From Candidatus Binatia bacterium (GTDB lineage Bacteria; Desulfobacterota; Binatia; Bin18), in NCBI GenBank assembly GCA_022820725.1, contig JAJEFA010000011.1:124001-188000 (forward strand): a stretch of 64,000 nucleotides of DNA, in the 5' to 3' direction. The notes beneath the pieces were generated by a model, which saw nothing but the letters and a program-made list of their open reading frames with translations, had not been told where the DNA came from and searched no databases. Each line of letters begins with the position of its first letter. The first letter of the stretch is position 1. Of this stretch, positions 26,210-34,539 are shown piece after piece. A program made the translations under genes and the position numbers.

Positions 26210-27256
26210 CTAAGGGGATGAGCGAAATTCCGGCATGACTTCATTGGCAAACAATTCCAGCCCATGGCGCGCCCGATTGGGGTCGCGTGCTCCGGCGTGA
26301 AAGTAAAAGGCAACCTGGTCCAGCGTAAACTCGTCGTCCAACTCGTGCAGCCGACGGCGACATTCGGCCGGTGTGCCGACCACCGCGCGCTCCTCAATCT
26401 GGTCGGGCATGGCTCGGGCGAAGTCGATGAACTGTCTGACCGGATCGGCGGTGTGCATTTTGGTCAGCAACTCCGCGGGGATCATATTCGTGAACAGATC
26501 GGTGTAGGCGCGAGTAATGGCCTGTCCCTCACGCAGGGCCACATTGTGGTCCGGGTCCACGAATAGAAAGAAGATGCAGGTGGTCCGTTTCTGACCATGT
26601 CCGTTTTCTTCGAGCAGGGTACGGTAGCGCTGGACTCGCTTCCGTACCGAGCGATGAGGGCCGGTGAGCCAGGGCACGATGAACGCATTATCACCCACGA
26701 TCCCTGCGCCCTCGAACGATTCCCTGCTGATCGTGCCGCGATAGATAGGCGGGTGGGGCCGCTGGACGGGTTTGGGTCCCAGTGACAGCGATGGCACCTG
26801 CCAGAATTCGCCCTGATACGCAAAGGGGTCTTCGGTCCAGGCACGGCGGATGATTTCCAGCGATTCTTCATAGCGCGCTCGGCTCTCGCGCAGCGGAACC
26901 CGAAAGCCCTCGAAGTGTTTGGCAATAATGCCGCGTCCGACCCCGAAGTCGAGCCGGCCGTTGCTCAGGATATCGAGCATGGCAAAGTCTTCGGCCTTTC
27001 GCAGCGGATTCTCAAACGGTAGCAGACTGATCGCCGTGCCCAGCCGAATCCGCGAGGTCTCACGGGCGACTGCGGTCAGGAAGATCTGCGGGCTGGGACA
27101 AATCCCAAAGGAGTAGAAATGCTCTTCTCCGAACCAGACCGAGTCAAAGCCCAGCTCTTCGGCCAGAATGCTCAGTTCCAACGTATCCTGAAAATACCGG
27201 ACCTCATCCTGGCGGTCACGGAAAAAGTCGAATAACGAAAATAAGCCGAACTCCAC
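26210..27256 (-). CDS. Luciferase-like (LLM) flavin-dependent monooxygenase
   Basis: A 348-residue LLM enzyme, paralogous to the gene 47 bases downstream (shared EFGLFSLFDFFRDRQDE, RIRLGTAISLLPFENPLRK, SNGRLDFGVGRGI, VGTPAECRRRL). I start it at the GTG at 27256, which matches the ATG of its paralogue and has AAGGGAG five bases before it; an ATG five codons upstream is possible. It is the promoter-proximal gene of the minus-strand cluster, divergent from a secreted orphan protein. Confidence 0.87.
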   Translation of the reverse strand: MEFGLFSLFDFFRDRQDEVRYFQDTLELSILAEELGFDSVWFGEEHFYSFGICPSPQIFLTAVARETSRIRLGTAISLLPFENPLRKAEDFAMLDILSNGRLDFGVGRGIIAKHFEGFRVPLRESRARYEESLEIIRRAWTEDPFAYQGEFWQVPSLSLGPKPVQRPHPPIYRGTISRESFEGAGIVGDNAFIVPWLTGPHRSVRKRVQRYRTLLEENGHGQKRTTCIFFLFVDPDHNVALREGQAITRAYTDLFTNMIPAELLTKMHTADPVRQFIDFARAMPDQIEERAVVGTPAECRRRLHELDDEFTLDQVAFYFHAGARDPNRARHGLELFANEVMPEFRSSP

Positions 27257-27477
27257 GAACACTCCCTTCATTCGTTTGCGTGAGGCTTACGGCCTCACAC
27301 AATCCGTACCCGCTTGGCGCTGCACGTCTCAGCAATATACGCGGCTGCCTCGTCTGCCAAGAGCAAGAGGGGTGACGCACCTCGGCATGGACTTCACCGA
27401 TGGGAGCAAGGACAGACGTGCCGGCTCGAAAAATTCTCCAGTGGAAAAGGAATGGGTAGCAGTATATTCTTCCTACG

Positions 27478-28209
27478 ATGAGTCGCCGACCCAAATGGAA
27501 GCTGATTATGACTGGCGTTCTGGTGTGGGCGTTCTCGCTGCCTCTTGCGCATGGGGCGGAACTCAATACGCTGACCGACCGGATTGTCGGCGGCACCTCG
27601 CTGCTACGCGCTCATCGGCCCAGCTTCAGCACCCGGGCGCTGCACGAGGCGGCGCTCCGTTTTCAGCAGTCCGTCTACTCCCGAACGGGTACGTCGCGCA
27701 GGCAGTATGCCGAGCTGACCGCCGCGTTCAGAAATGTTCGCACGTCGCATGGATTTGCCCTGGACCGGGAGGTGGATTTCATCCTGGTCCACCTCCAACA
27801 AGATATTCGTGCGCTGGACGGAAGACTCGTGTCCTCGTTTGAGCCGTCCCCGGCTTCCTCTCAGGTCTACTCATACGGCTTCATTCGAGAGGAGACGTGT
27901 CTCGGCGGAAACGCGGCCGGTAAGCGCCCCTGTCCCAACCAGACCAACGTATTGACGTTCCGACTGCCGCGCAGTGCGGCGCGCATCACCAATCTGGTCG
28001 GAGAGTGGCGGGACTATGGACTCAAGGGGAAACTGCTGGTCCATATCGACGGCGTGCGGGTGTGGCGGACCGACGTGAAGAAGAAATGGGACCGGGACAG
28101 AAAGCTCCTTGACCATCCCGTTCCGTCCGGGGCAACCGTCAGCCTGCGGAGCGAGAACGGCGATTCGATCTGGATTCGCCGGTTCGAGGTCAAGTACGCC
28201 CGGCGCTGA
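27478..28209 (+). CDS. Secreted protein of unknown function
   Basis: A 243-residue protein I do not recognise. Basic residues then a hydrophobic stretch (KLIMTGVLVWAFSLPLAHGAE) form a signal peptide cleaved near residue 27, so it is periplasmic or secreted. The middle is helical and basic (TSRRQYAELTAAFRNVRTSHGFALDREVDFILVHLQQDI); the C-terminal half is beta-rich with two cysteines (ETCLGGNAAGKRPCPNQ) that may form a disulfide and a segment WRDYGLKGKLLVHIDGVRVWRTD like a lectin or galactose-binding-type sandwich (weak). No strong ribosome site is seen. Confidence 0.6.
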   Translation: MSRRPKWKLIMTGVLVWAFSLPLAHGAELNTLTDRIVGGTSLLRAHRPSFSTRALHEAALRFQQSVYSRTGTSRRQYAELTAAFRNVRTSHGFALDREVDFILVHLQQDIRALDGRLVSSFEPSPASSQVYSYGFIREETCLGGNAAGKRPCPNQTNVLTFRLPRSAARITNLVGEWRDYGLKGKLLVHIDGVRVWRTDVKKKWDRDRKLLDHPVPSGATVSLRSENGDSIWIRRFEVKYARR

Positions 28210-28294
28210 ACCGCCCGTGTCTCGGAGTTGACTTCATCGACAGAGTCCAGGATAGTCTGGAAGCTCGAAAAATTCTCCACAGGAGGTGTTTGGT

Positions 28295-28939
28295 ATGAAG
28301 ATGTATAGCTATCAGCTCAGTAATTTTGCCGGAAAGTGTCGGGTTGCGGCCTATGAAAAAGGGCTCAACATCGAGTTCGTTGATCCGCGCGAAAACCCTG
28401 GACAAAAAGAGTACAAGGAAATCAATCCCACCGGCAAAGTCCCGGCCTTGGAAACCGACGACGGACAGCTCATTGCCGAGTCGGAAGTCATTAACGAGTA
28501 TCTGGAGGACAAATTCCCGGAGACGCCGCTGCTGCCGAGCGATGCGGAGGGGCGAGCCGCGGTCCGTTCCATGACGCGCTATCACGATCTGTATATCGAT
28601 CCGCCGATGCGCGCCTGTTTCCCCAAGCTGTTTGGCCAGGATCTGGACGACCAGTTCATCGCCGACAAGATCGCCGAGGTGAATAATAATCTCGACCAGC
28701 TTGAAGCGTCGATGTCCGACGGGCCGTGGCTGACCGGCGATGCTTTCACCCTGGCGGATGCGGCCATCGCGCCGACCCTGTTTCTCATGGATAATCTGCT
28801 GCCGAACTTCGGCTCAAAGAAGCCGTTCGAGGGCCGACCCAAACTGGCCGCCTGGTGGCAGCGCATCCAGGAGCGGGAGTCCACCAAGAAGGTATTGGGC
28901 GAACAAGGGGCTGCCCTGGCAGCCATGATGAAGGGCTAA
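28295..28939 (+). CDS. Glutathione S-transferase family protein
   Basis: A 214-residue GST. The N-terminal domain has LSNFAGKCRVAAYEKGLNIEFVD, with a Ser/Cys-type catalytic position, NPTGKVPALETDDGQLIAESEVINEYLED (cis-Pro and glutathione contacts); the C-terminal helical domain has WLTGDAFTLADAAIAPTLF. AGGAGG lies eight bases before the ATG at 28295; a GTG three codons upstream is less likely. A clear rho-independent terminator follows 18 bases after the stop, so the gene ends its own transcript. Confidence 0.87.
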   Translation: MKMYSYQLSNFAGKCRVAAYEKGLNIEFVDPRENPGQKEYKEINPTGKVPALETDDGQLIAESEVINEYLEDKFPETPLLPSDAEGRAAVRSMTRYHDLYIDPPMRACFPKLFGQDLDDQFIADKIAEVNNNLDQLEASMSDGPWLTGDAFTLADAAIAPTLFLMDNLLPNFGSKKPFEGRPKLAAWWQRIQERESTKKVLGEQGAALAAMMKG

Positions 28940-28956
28940 ATATCGGTCAGAACGAC

Positions 28957-28984
28957 AGGGCGGTCAGACGACCGCCCTTTTTTC
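28957..28984 (+). terminator. Rho-independent terminator of the GST gene
   Basis: GGGCGGTC (28958-28965) and GACCGCCC (28970-28977) form a perfect 8-bp stem with a four-base loop, followed by TTTTTTC. It lies 18 bases after the GST stop codon. Confidence 0.85.
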
Positions 28985-29024
28985 TTGTGCTGTTGCACGC
29001 GAGAAAATGAACGGAAAAAGTAGG

Positions 29025-29384
29025 CTATCCGTCCGTACATTTGGGGTCGCACTGGACTGCTTGCTGGGCCGCGTCCTTTTCGCACGATTCGCTGGTCGCA
29101 TAGGTATTTTTCTGGTCCAGACACTCCAGGATGTTGTTAATCTGAACCGTCAGGCAGTTCCTGAAACACTCCGGGGCCTGGTCTCCGCCCGCGGCTTCCA
29201 GTTGGTCGCTGACATAGGTATTGAGCGCCCCAAACCGGGCCAGGATATTCGTCGCTCCCGCCTCCGCCGGTTTTGAGGGGGTATAGCCCTCTGGATAGCC
29301 GTCAGCGGCTCCGACAGGAGCGGTCGCGACAAGGGCACCGAAACAGAGCCCACACAGCGTCAGGAGTGTCTTCTTCACTGGCAT
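29025..29384 (-). CDS. Small secreted six-cysteine protein
   Basis: A 119-residue exported protein with a signal peptide (to about APVGAADG). The mature part holds DGYPEGYTPSKPAEAGA, then QLEAAGGDQAPECFRNCL, and six cysteines in the order CxxxC, C, C, CxxxC near the end (QCDPKCTDG). The gene next door encodes a paralogue with the same cysteine pattern. I do not recognise the family; even cysteine number and export suggest disulfide bonds or metal binding in the periplasm. The start has an RBS-like AGGAAGAGAAG. Confidence 0.65.
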   Translation of the reverse strand: MPVKKTLLTLCGLCFGALVATAPVGAADGYPEGYTPSKPAEAGATNILARFGALNTYVSDQLEAAGGDQAPECFRNCLTVQINNILECLDQKNTYATSESCEKDAAQQAVQCDPKCTDG

Positions 29385-29411
29385 ACTTCTCTTCCTTTCT
29401 TTCTTGTCCGA

Positions 29412-29783
29412 TTACGAACCCGAACCACTACACTGCGGGTCACAGGCCGCCATTTTTTGGGCTGCGTCCTTTTCGCACGATTCACTGCCGGCATAGGTAT
29501 CGTTCGCTTCGGCACAGGCGATGGATTCATTGAGGGGAATGGTGAGACACGCCCGGTAGCATTCTGGCGACTGTTCCCCGCCAGCCGCCTCAAGCTTATC
29601 GGTCATATACGCCGAGACCGCAAAGACGCGATCCAGGCTTTTCCGTCCGCCGCCCTCTGCCGGAGTCGAGGGCGTATAGTCTGCGGGGTAGCCGTCCTCG
29701 GCAAAGCCTGAAGACAGGCCGGCGAAAACCAGACTCAGGACGATCCCACTCACCCCTGCCATTCGGGAGAATGTGTGACGCAT
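29412..29783 (-). CDS. Small secreted six-cysteine protein, tandem paralogue
   Basis: A 123-residue exported protein. Signal peptide SGIVLSLVFAGLSSGFAED; the mature part repeats the neighbour's layout: DGYPADYTPSTPAEGGG, KLEAAGGEQSPECYRACL, then SESCEKDAAQKMAACDPQC. Six cysteines are in equivalent positions. GGAGGAGAGGCT precedes the ATG at 29783; the frame stays open much higher without family features. Its partner gene begins 27 bases downstream, so the two are probably co-expressed. Confidence 0.65.
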   Translation of the reverse strand: MRHTFSRMAGVSGIVLSLVFAGLSSGFAEDGYPADYTPSTPAEGGGRKSLDRVFAVSAYMTDKLEAAGGEQSPECYRACLTIPLNESIACAEANDTYAGSESCEKDAAQKMAACDPQCSGSGS

Positions 29784-29871
29784 AGCCTCTCCTCCACATT
29801 GAAAGAACGAGTGTTTCATACCTTCCTCGCTACGGTTGCGCAACTCCAAAGAGCCGACTAAGGACAAAGGC

Positions 29872-30270
29872 ATGGCTCGCGGGTGGGCGGTGAAGAGACG
29901 CAGGCGTTCCGCTCTGGCTGCCTGGATGAACTGGCTGTGCCAGCTTGCCACCGTTCTTGTGGCCTTTTGGTGGCCGGCCCTGCTCTCCGACCCCATCTAT
30001 ACCTCCCGGCAGGTCCGCCTGGCCGGTCAGCACGTTGCCTTGCCGGGCGGCGCTGTTCCACAGACCGCAGAGGAGCGGGCGATAGCCATCTTCTGGATGT
30101 GGAAGCACCGTACGCTGGTGCAGGACCCCTGGCTCTTTGGGCCGTGCCGCGGACTGCGGGATGTCAATGGCCGCACGCAGACCTTGCTGATAATTGCGGG
30201 TATCTGGCTCGTGCGAGCGGGGGTCTTTGCCCGGCAGCGCTCCACTGCTAAGCGCACTCAATATCTCTGA
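29872..30270 (+). CDS. Possible small membrane protein
   Basis: A frame of about 132 residues from the ATG at 29872 (AAGGACAAAGG upstream). It is basic at the start (KRRRRS), with two hydrophobic segments: AWMNWLCQLATVLVAFWWPALL and QTLLIIAGIWLVRAGVFA. Between them lies a region with no recognisable domain. The opposite strand and another frame are also open here, so the evidence is the hydrophobic pattern, the ribosome site and placement in an otherwise empty 0.5 kb. Confidence 0.4.
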   Translation: MARGWAVKRRRRSALAAWMNWLCQLATVLVAFWWPALLSDPIYTSRQVRLAGQHVALPGGAVPQTAEERAIAIFWMWKHRTLVQDPWLFGPCRGLRDVNGRTQTLLIIAGIWLVRAGVFARQRSTAKRTQYL

Positions 30271-30338
30271 GACCGCCATTTCTTTTCTGGATTTCTGCGT
30301 GGCGCCGTGGTAGAGCCTGAACAAAGGGGGAGGGGCTT

Positions 30339-32387
30339 ATGTCTCAGACTGTCCAGGTTGTATGTCCGCACGATTGTCCGGATTCCTGTCTCATGGATGT
30401 GACGGTTGAGCACGATCGAGCGGTGAATATCAAGGCCAGCAAAGAGCATCCGTTTACGCGGGGGGCCTTGTGCGCAAAGGTCAACAAGTTTCTGGATCGG
30501 GTGTACGCGCCGGACCGTCTGCTGTACCCGGTCAAGCGCGTCGGCCCGAAAGGCCCTGGGGCGCAGTTCGCCCGGATTTCGTGGGCCGAAGCCGTCTCGA
30601 CCATTGTGGAGAAAATGCAGGCCACGATAGCAACGCACGGGCCGCAGTCCATTGTACCGTACTCATATCGTGGCAATAACGGGGCGTATCAGAGCAACGG
30701 GATCGACCGGCGCTTCTTTCATGCCCTGGGCGCCTCCACCCTGGCGCGCACGATTTGCGCCGGTGGATTGCTGGGCGCAATGGATTACTCCGATGTGTTC
30801 TTTGGCTTTGCTCCGGAGGGCTTGATTGAGAGTAAACTCATCATCTTCTGGGCCGCTAATCCACTGAACACGGGCTTCCATGTCTGGCCCTTTGTCCGTC
30901 AGGCCCAGCGTCGGGGGGCGCGGCTGATCGCCATTGACCCGTATCGTTCGCGGACCGCCCGGGCGTGTGATGAGCATATTGCCGTCCGGCCGGGAACCGA
31001 CGCGGCCCTGGCCCTGGCCATGATGAAGGTCATTGAAGCAGAGGGGCTGGCCGACCTTGACTATGTAGAGCGGCATACCATCGGCGCCGAGCCATTTTTC
31101 AGCCGTCTGCGCTCCCTCTCGCTCCCGGACCTGGCCCGGACGTGTGACGTTCCGGTCAACACTATTCAGGACCTGGCGCGCACCTATGCCACGACCCGGC
31201 CTGCTGCGATTCGGACCGGTGTCGGCATCCAGCGCAGCGGCGGAGGCGCGGCGGCCGTCCGGGCCGTGGCCTGTCTACCCGCGCTGACCGGTGCCTGGCG
31301 TGAGGCTGGCGGGGGCCTGTGCAACTTCGGGGGAGCCATGTTTACCGCCCAGAATATGAAACAGGCCATGCGCTTTGATCTCTCGCCGGAGGGCACCCGT
31401 GAAATCAATATGATGCGGCTGGCCGAGCATGTGCTCGACCCCAGTTTTGATCCGCCCATCAACGTGCTGTACGTCTACAATTGCAATCTGGCTGCCTCGC
31501 TGCCCGACCAAGTCGAACTGAGACGTGCGCTGCAACGTGCGGACCTGTTTACCGTCGTCCACGACCTCTTCCTGACGGATAGCGCGGACTATGCGGATAT
31601 TATCCTGCCGGCGACTTCTCCGCTTGAGCAAGATGATATGATTCTGGCCTACGGCGGTGATTTTGGCAGCTTCAGCCGCAAGGCGCTTGAGCCGCTGGGC
31701 GAAGCAAAGTCGAATGCCGATGTGTTCCAGCTGTTGGCGACCGGGCTGGGCATCACTGAGCCGGCGGTGCATGCCTCGGCGGAGGAATTTACCGGTGAAG
31801 CCCTCAAGGACGGGCTGTCTGCCGACGAATTCCTTTCTCGTCCCTTTATGCCGACCCGCCCCGAGCCCGACCTGCTGCCCCGAGCGCAGGGCGGCTTTCT
31901 GACCCCTTCGGGAAAGTTCGAGTTCTTTTGTGAAAAAATGGAGCGGGACGGGCTGGACCCGCTACCGTCCTTTGTCCCTCCCCACGAGACTCTGAGCGAG
32001 GGGCCGTTTCCGTTGAATTTCCTGCCGCGCAAGCATAAGGATTCGCTGAATTCTTCCTATGGGCACTTGCCGGTGATGCGCCGTCAGGAGTCCACGGCCC
32101 GGACCTTGGAAATCCACCCGCACGATGCAGCCACCCGCGGCTTGGACACGGGTGATGAGGTGCGGGTGTTCAACGACCGTGGGGCGTTCGTGCTGCCGGT
32201 TGTTGTCTCCGAGCGGGTCCAGGCCGGCACGGTTGCCACCTTCTGGGGCTGGTGGGACAAACTGTCCGGAGGGAAGGGCAACGTTAATAATGTGACGTCG
32301 ACCCAACTGACGGACATTGGCGGCGGCGGCACCTTTTATGACTGCCGCGTTGAGGTCGAACGCTGGGACGGGCAGGCGCTCTCATAA
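30339..32387 (+). CDS. Molybdopterin-dependent oxidoreductase with 4Fe-4S site
   Basis: A 682-residue member of the DMSO-reductase/formate dehydrogenase superfamily. The N-terminal CPHDCPDSC with a later LCAKVNKFLDRVYAPDRLLYP binds a 4Fe-4S cluster; bis-MGD binding follows (SYRGNNGAYQSNG, FWAANPLNTGFHVWPFV, AIDPYRSRTARACDEHIAVRPGTDAALA). The C-terminal beta-barrel has HPHDAATRGLDTGDEVRVFNDRGAF. There is no twin-arginine signal, so it is cytoplasmic. The ATG has GGGGGAGGGGC upstream. The hotdog ammonia-lyase gene starts 25 bases later. Redox partner and substrate are unknown; formate dehydrogenase is only one possibility. Confidence 0.88.
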   Translation: MSQTVQVVCPHDCPDSCLMDVTVEHDRAVNIKASKEHPFTRGALCAKVNKFLDRVYAPDRLLYPVKRVGPKGPGAQFARISWAEAVSTIVEKMQATIATHGPQSIVPYSYRGNNGAYQSNGIDRRFFHALGASTLARTICAGGLLGAMDYSDVFFGFAPEGLIESKLIIFWAANPLNTGFHVWPFVRQAQRRGARLIAIDPYRSRTARACDEHIAVRPGTDAALALAMMKVIEAEGLADLDYVERHTIGAEPFFSRLRSLSLPDLARTCDVPVNTIQDLARTYATTRPAAIRTGVGIQRSGGGAAAVRAVACLPALTGAWREAGGGLCNFGGAMFTAQNMKQAMRFDLSPEGTREINMMRLAEHVLDPSFDPPINVLYVYNCNLAASLPDQVELRRALQRADLFTVVHDLFLTDSADYADIILPATSPLEQDDMILAYGGDFGSFSRKALEPLGEAKSNADVFQLLATGLGITEPAVHASAEEFTGEALKDGLSADEFLSRPFMPTRPEPDLLPRAQGGFLTPSGKFEFFCEKMERDGLDPLPSFVPPHETLSEGPFPLNFLPRKHKDSLNSSYGHLPVMRRQESTARTLEIHPHDAATRGLDTGDEVRVFNDRGAFVLPVVVSERVQAGTVATFWGWWDKLSGGKGNVNNVTSTQLTDIGGGGTFYDCRVEVERWDGQALS

Positions 32388-32411
32388 GACACCGTTCAAG
32401 AGGAATCATGC

Positions 32412-32828
32412 ATGCCACGAATGGAGGCCGTCGATAATCTGCCGACCGCCATGCTGCGGGTCCGTATGAACGGCCCGGACGCCCACTATGGGGGTGGTCT
32501 GGTTGATGGCGCAAAGATGCTGCAACTCTTTGGTGATGTAGGGACAGAGCTGAGCGTTCGCCTGGACGGGGATGAGGGGCTGTTTCGCGCCTATGACAAT
32601 GTGGAGTTTCTCGCCCCGGTTTATGCCGGTGATTTTATTGAGGTGTCCGGGCGGATAACCCGCGTGGGGCGAACCTCGCGTCAACTCGAATTCGAAGCCT
32701 GGAAAGTGATCGTACCTCGCCCCGATATTTCCGACTCGGCTGCGGACCTGCTCGAAGAACCGATCCTGGTCTGTAAAGCCAGCGGCACCTGCGTGACCTT
32801 GCAGGAAAGACAGCGAAAAGGCGGCTAG
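32412..32828 (+). CDS. Hotdog-fold protein, 3-aminobutyryl-CoA ammonia-lyase-like
   Basis: A 138-residue hotdog-fold protein. [43 protein letters not shown] and [19 protein letters not shown] are very close to the sequence style of 3-aminobutyryl-CoA ammonia-lyase (Kal) from lysine fermentation, which removes ammonia from L-3-aminobutyryl-CoA to give crotonyl-CoA. It follows the molybdopterin gene by 25 bases. No other lysine-fermentation genes are in the window, so the physiological substrate may differ. The TAG stop lies in the CTAG that begins a MITE-like half copy. Confidence 0.75.
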   Translation: MPRMEAVDNLPTAMLRVRMNGPDAHYGGGLVDGAKMLQLFGDVGTELSVRLDGDEGLFRAYDNVEFLAPVYAGDFIEVSGRITRVGRTSRQLEFEAWKVIVPRPDISDSAADLLEEPILVCKASGTCVTLQERQRKGG

Positions 32829-32930
32829 AGCAATTCACGCCAGGCTGTCGCCATGCCGTTCCGCTCTCGTCATGCCGGATATTATCCGGTATCTGGGGCC
32901 GGGTCGCCTGAACCGGACTCCTATGGTGGA
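32825..32930. repeat. Partial copy of the CTAG-ended MITE-like repeat
   Basis: From CTAG at 32825 the sequence follows the left half of the element at 20571: CTAGAGCAATTCACG, GGCTGTCGCCATG, then CTCTCGTCATGCCGGA and a hairpin TATTATCCGG. No right terminal repeat is found, so the copy is truncated. As at 20571, the CTAG supplies the stop codon of the preceding gene. Confidence 0.55.
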
Positions 32931-32952
32931 ACAGTGAGAAAAGAGCGTCACC

Positions 32953-33882
32953 ATGAAATTTATTTTCTGGTTTCCCATTTGTATCGTCTTGTTGGGGGTC
33001 TGCGTAGCGCCAGACTCCGTTACGGCGGAAGACGTTGCTGTCGCGGACTGCTTCAAGACTGATATGGCGCCCGCAACCCGGCTCATTGCCTGTCGCACGG
33101 CCGCTGAAGCCGGACACGTGGATGCGCAGTACAGTCTCGGCTACATATACAGCACGGGGGAGGGCGTCCCGCAGGACTATGCGGAGGCGGCGGTATGGTA
33201 TCGCCGCGCGGCTGAAGCCGGACACGTGGATGCACAGGTCAATCTCGGCTACATGTATGATATGGGGGAGGGTGTCCCGCAGGACTATGCGGAGGCGGCG
33301 GTGTGGTATCGCCGGGCCGCCGAGCAGGGAGACGCTCAGGCACAGTCTAACCTCGGCGTCATGTACTATAGGGGGGAGGGCGTCCCGCAGGACTATGCGG
33401 AGGCGGCGGTGTGGTACCGTCGGGCGGCCGAGCAGGGAGACGCTGAGGCGCAGTTCAACCTCGGTGTCATGTACTACAGGGATGAGGGTGTGGCGCAGGA
33501 CTATGCGGAGGCGGCGGTGTGGTATCGCCGGGCGGCTGAAGCCGGACACGCGAATGCACAGTTCAATCTTGGCTATATGTACAATACGGGGGAGGGCGTC
33601 CCGCAGGACTATGCGGAGGCGCTGGCATGGTACCGTCGGGCTGCCGAGTCCGGACACGCGAGGGCGCAATCGAGTCTCGGCGTCATGTACTACAAGGGCG
33701 AAGGCGTCCCGCAGGATTATATTCTGGCCTACATGTGGTTCAATCTCGCTGGCGCAAACGGCCCCAAAAAGTTGCTTGAGATTCGCGACTTGGTGGCCAA
33801 GGAGATGTCTCCGGCCCAGGTCGCCGAAGCCCAGCACTTGTCCCAGCAGTGGACGGCAACGCATCGGGCCGGGGCGGAGTAG
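32953..33882 (+). CDS. Sel1-repeat (TPR-like) protein, secreted
   Basis: A 309-residue protein with a short signal peptide (IVLLGVCVAPDSVTAED) and about six consecutive 36-residue Sel1 repeats, each ending in a variant of GEGVPQDYAEAAVWYRRAAE followed by GHVDAQ.NLGYMY. Sel1 repeats form alpha-helical superhelices for protein-protein contacts, often periplasmic in bacteria. The last unit (QDYILAYMWFNLAGANG) and VAKEMSPAQVAEAQHL are the capping helices. The repeats are nearly identical at DNA level (108-bp period), so copy number may vary between strains. No neighbour explains its partner. Confidence 0.85.
   Translation: MKFIFWFPICIVLLGVCVAPDSVTAEDVAVADCFKTDMAPATRLIACRTAAEAGHVDAQYSLGYIYSTGEGVPQDYAEAAVWYRRAAEAGHVDAQVNLGYMYDMGEGVPQDYAEAAVWYRRAAEQGDAQAQSNLGVMYYRGEGVPQDYAEAAVWYRRAAEQGDAEAQFNLGVMYYRDEGVAQDYAEAAVWYRRAAEAGHANAQFNLGYMYNTGEGVPQDYAEALAWYRRAAESGHARAQSSLGVMYYKGEGVPQDYILAYMWFNLAGANGPKKLLEIRDLVAKEMSPAQVAEAQHLSQQWTATHRAGAE
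33103..33750 (+). repeat. Tandem 108-bp coding repeats
   Basis: Six units of about 108 bases within the Sel1 gene; the blocks CCGCAGGACTATGCGGAGGC and GTGGTATCGCC recur in phase. The unit is a multiple of three, so gain or loss keeps the frame. It is a protein-coding repeat, not a CRISPR array: units differ by substitutions and lack unique spacers. Confidence 0.8.
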
Positions 33883-33946
33883 CACGGAATGGGCTGCTGA
33901 GGGTTTGACACCATTACATTACGATTGAGGGAGGCCGCCCCCCCAT

Positions 33947-34477
33947 CTATGCCCGCTTCACCCGGGCGAGGAGCAAATCGCTATACGATCCGGCAACAAG
34001 ATCGTGCGGCTGAATGTCCAGTCCGGCCTGAAATGATTGACACTGGACGAGGAGTTGCTCTTTGTCGATAACACCTTCGTTATCAATGGCCTCGATTTCA
34101 ACAAAATGTCCGAGCCCTTCGACGTTATCGATATGAAATTTGACGTTGTCGATGAACGCAATCTCCCGTTGCTTTTTGACCACAACAAGGACGCCCAAGG
34201 CCTGAGTGAGCTGGGCTTTGAGTGCCGAATCCGGCTGCGTCTTGGTTAAGAGAACGTTCGATTGTTTGGCCGACTCCTGGTCGGCGCGTTCGTAGTAGAT
34301 GAGGGCGTTTTCAATCCTGCCTTCCCGGAGCTTGAGCCGGCCGTGCGGGACCTGAAAATAAGTGTCCGTCTGGTAGTCGACGCCTTTTATGTCTGCGCCG
34401 TGCGAGCGCAGATAGTCCCGGACCCGCTGGGCCTGCGTGCAGCGCGCCTTGATTTCAACGATGGTGATCGGGGACAT
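33947..34477 (-). CDS. CYTH-domain protein (class IV adenylate cyclase / triphosphatase-like)
   Basis: A 176-residue single-domain protein. It begins ITIVEIKARCTQAQRV, the IEIKA/VELKA variant of the CYTH ExExK signature, followed by the hallmarks TDTYFQVPHGRLKLREGR, LIYYERAD and VKFHIDNVEGLGHFVEIEA, which build the tunnel that holds a triphosphate. Related proteins act as class IV adenylate cyclases, thiamine triphosphatases or polyphosphate hydrolases; which one applies here cannot be told. It is a stand-alone gene, 62 bases from the deacylase gene upstream on the same strand. Confidence 0.8.
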   Translation of the reverse strand: MSPITIVEIKARCTQAQRVRDYLRSHGADIKGVDYQTDTYFQVPHGRLKLREGRIENALIYYERADQESAKQSNVLLTKTQPDSALKAQLTQALGVLVVVKKQREIAFIDNVKFHIDNVEGLGHFVEIEAIDNEGVIDKEQLLVQCQSFQAGLDIQPHDLVAGSYSDLLLARVKRA

Positions 34478-34539
34478 GCCAACGACAAGAGAGGCGACCT
34501 ACTGGCCGCCCCTGCTCGGTAGACTCTGTAGAGAACACA

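Noticed and set aside
33103..33750. Possible CRISPR array
   Set aside because: The repeats encode Sel1 units and show coding-type substitutions; there are no spacers and no cas genes. No CRISPR array was recognised elsewhere in the window.
33035..33928. Second plus-strand frame through the Sel1 gene
   Set aside because: It is open only because the 108-bp repeats keep all frames free of stops; the other frame has the Sel1 consensus.
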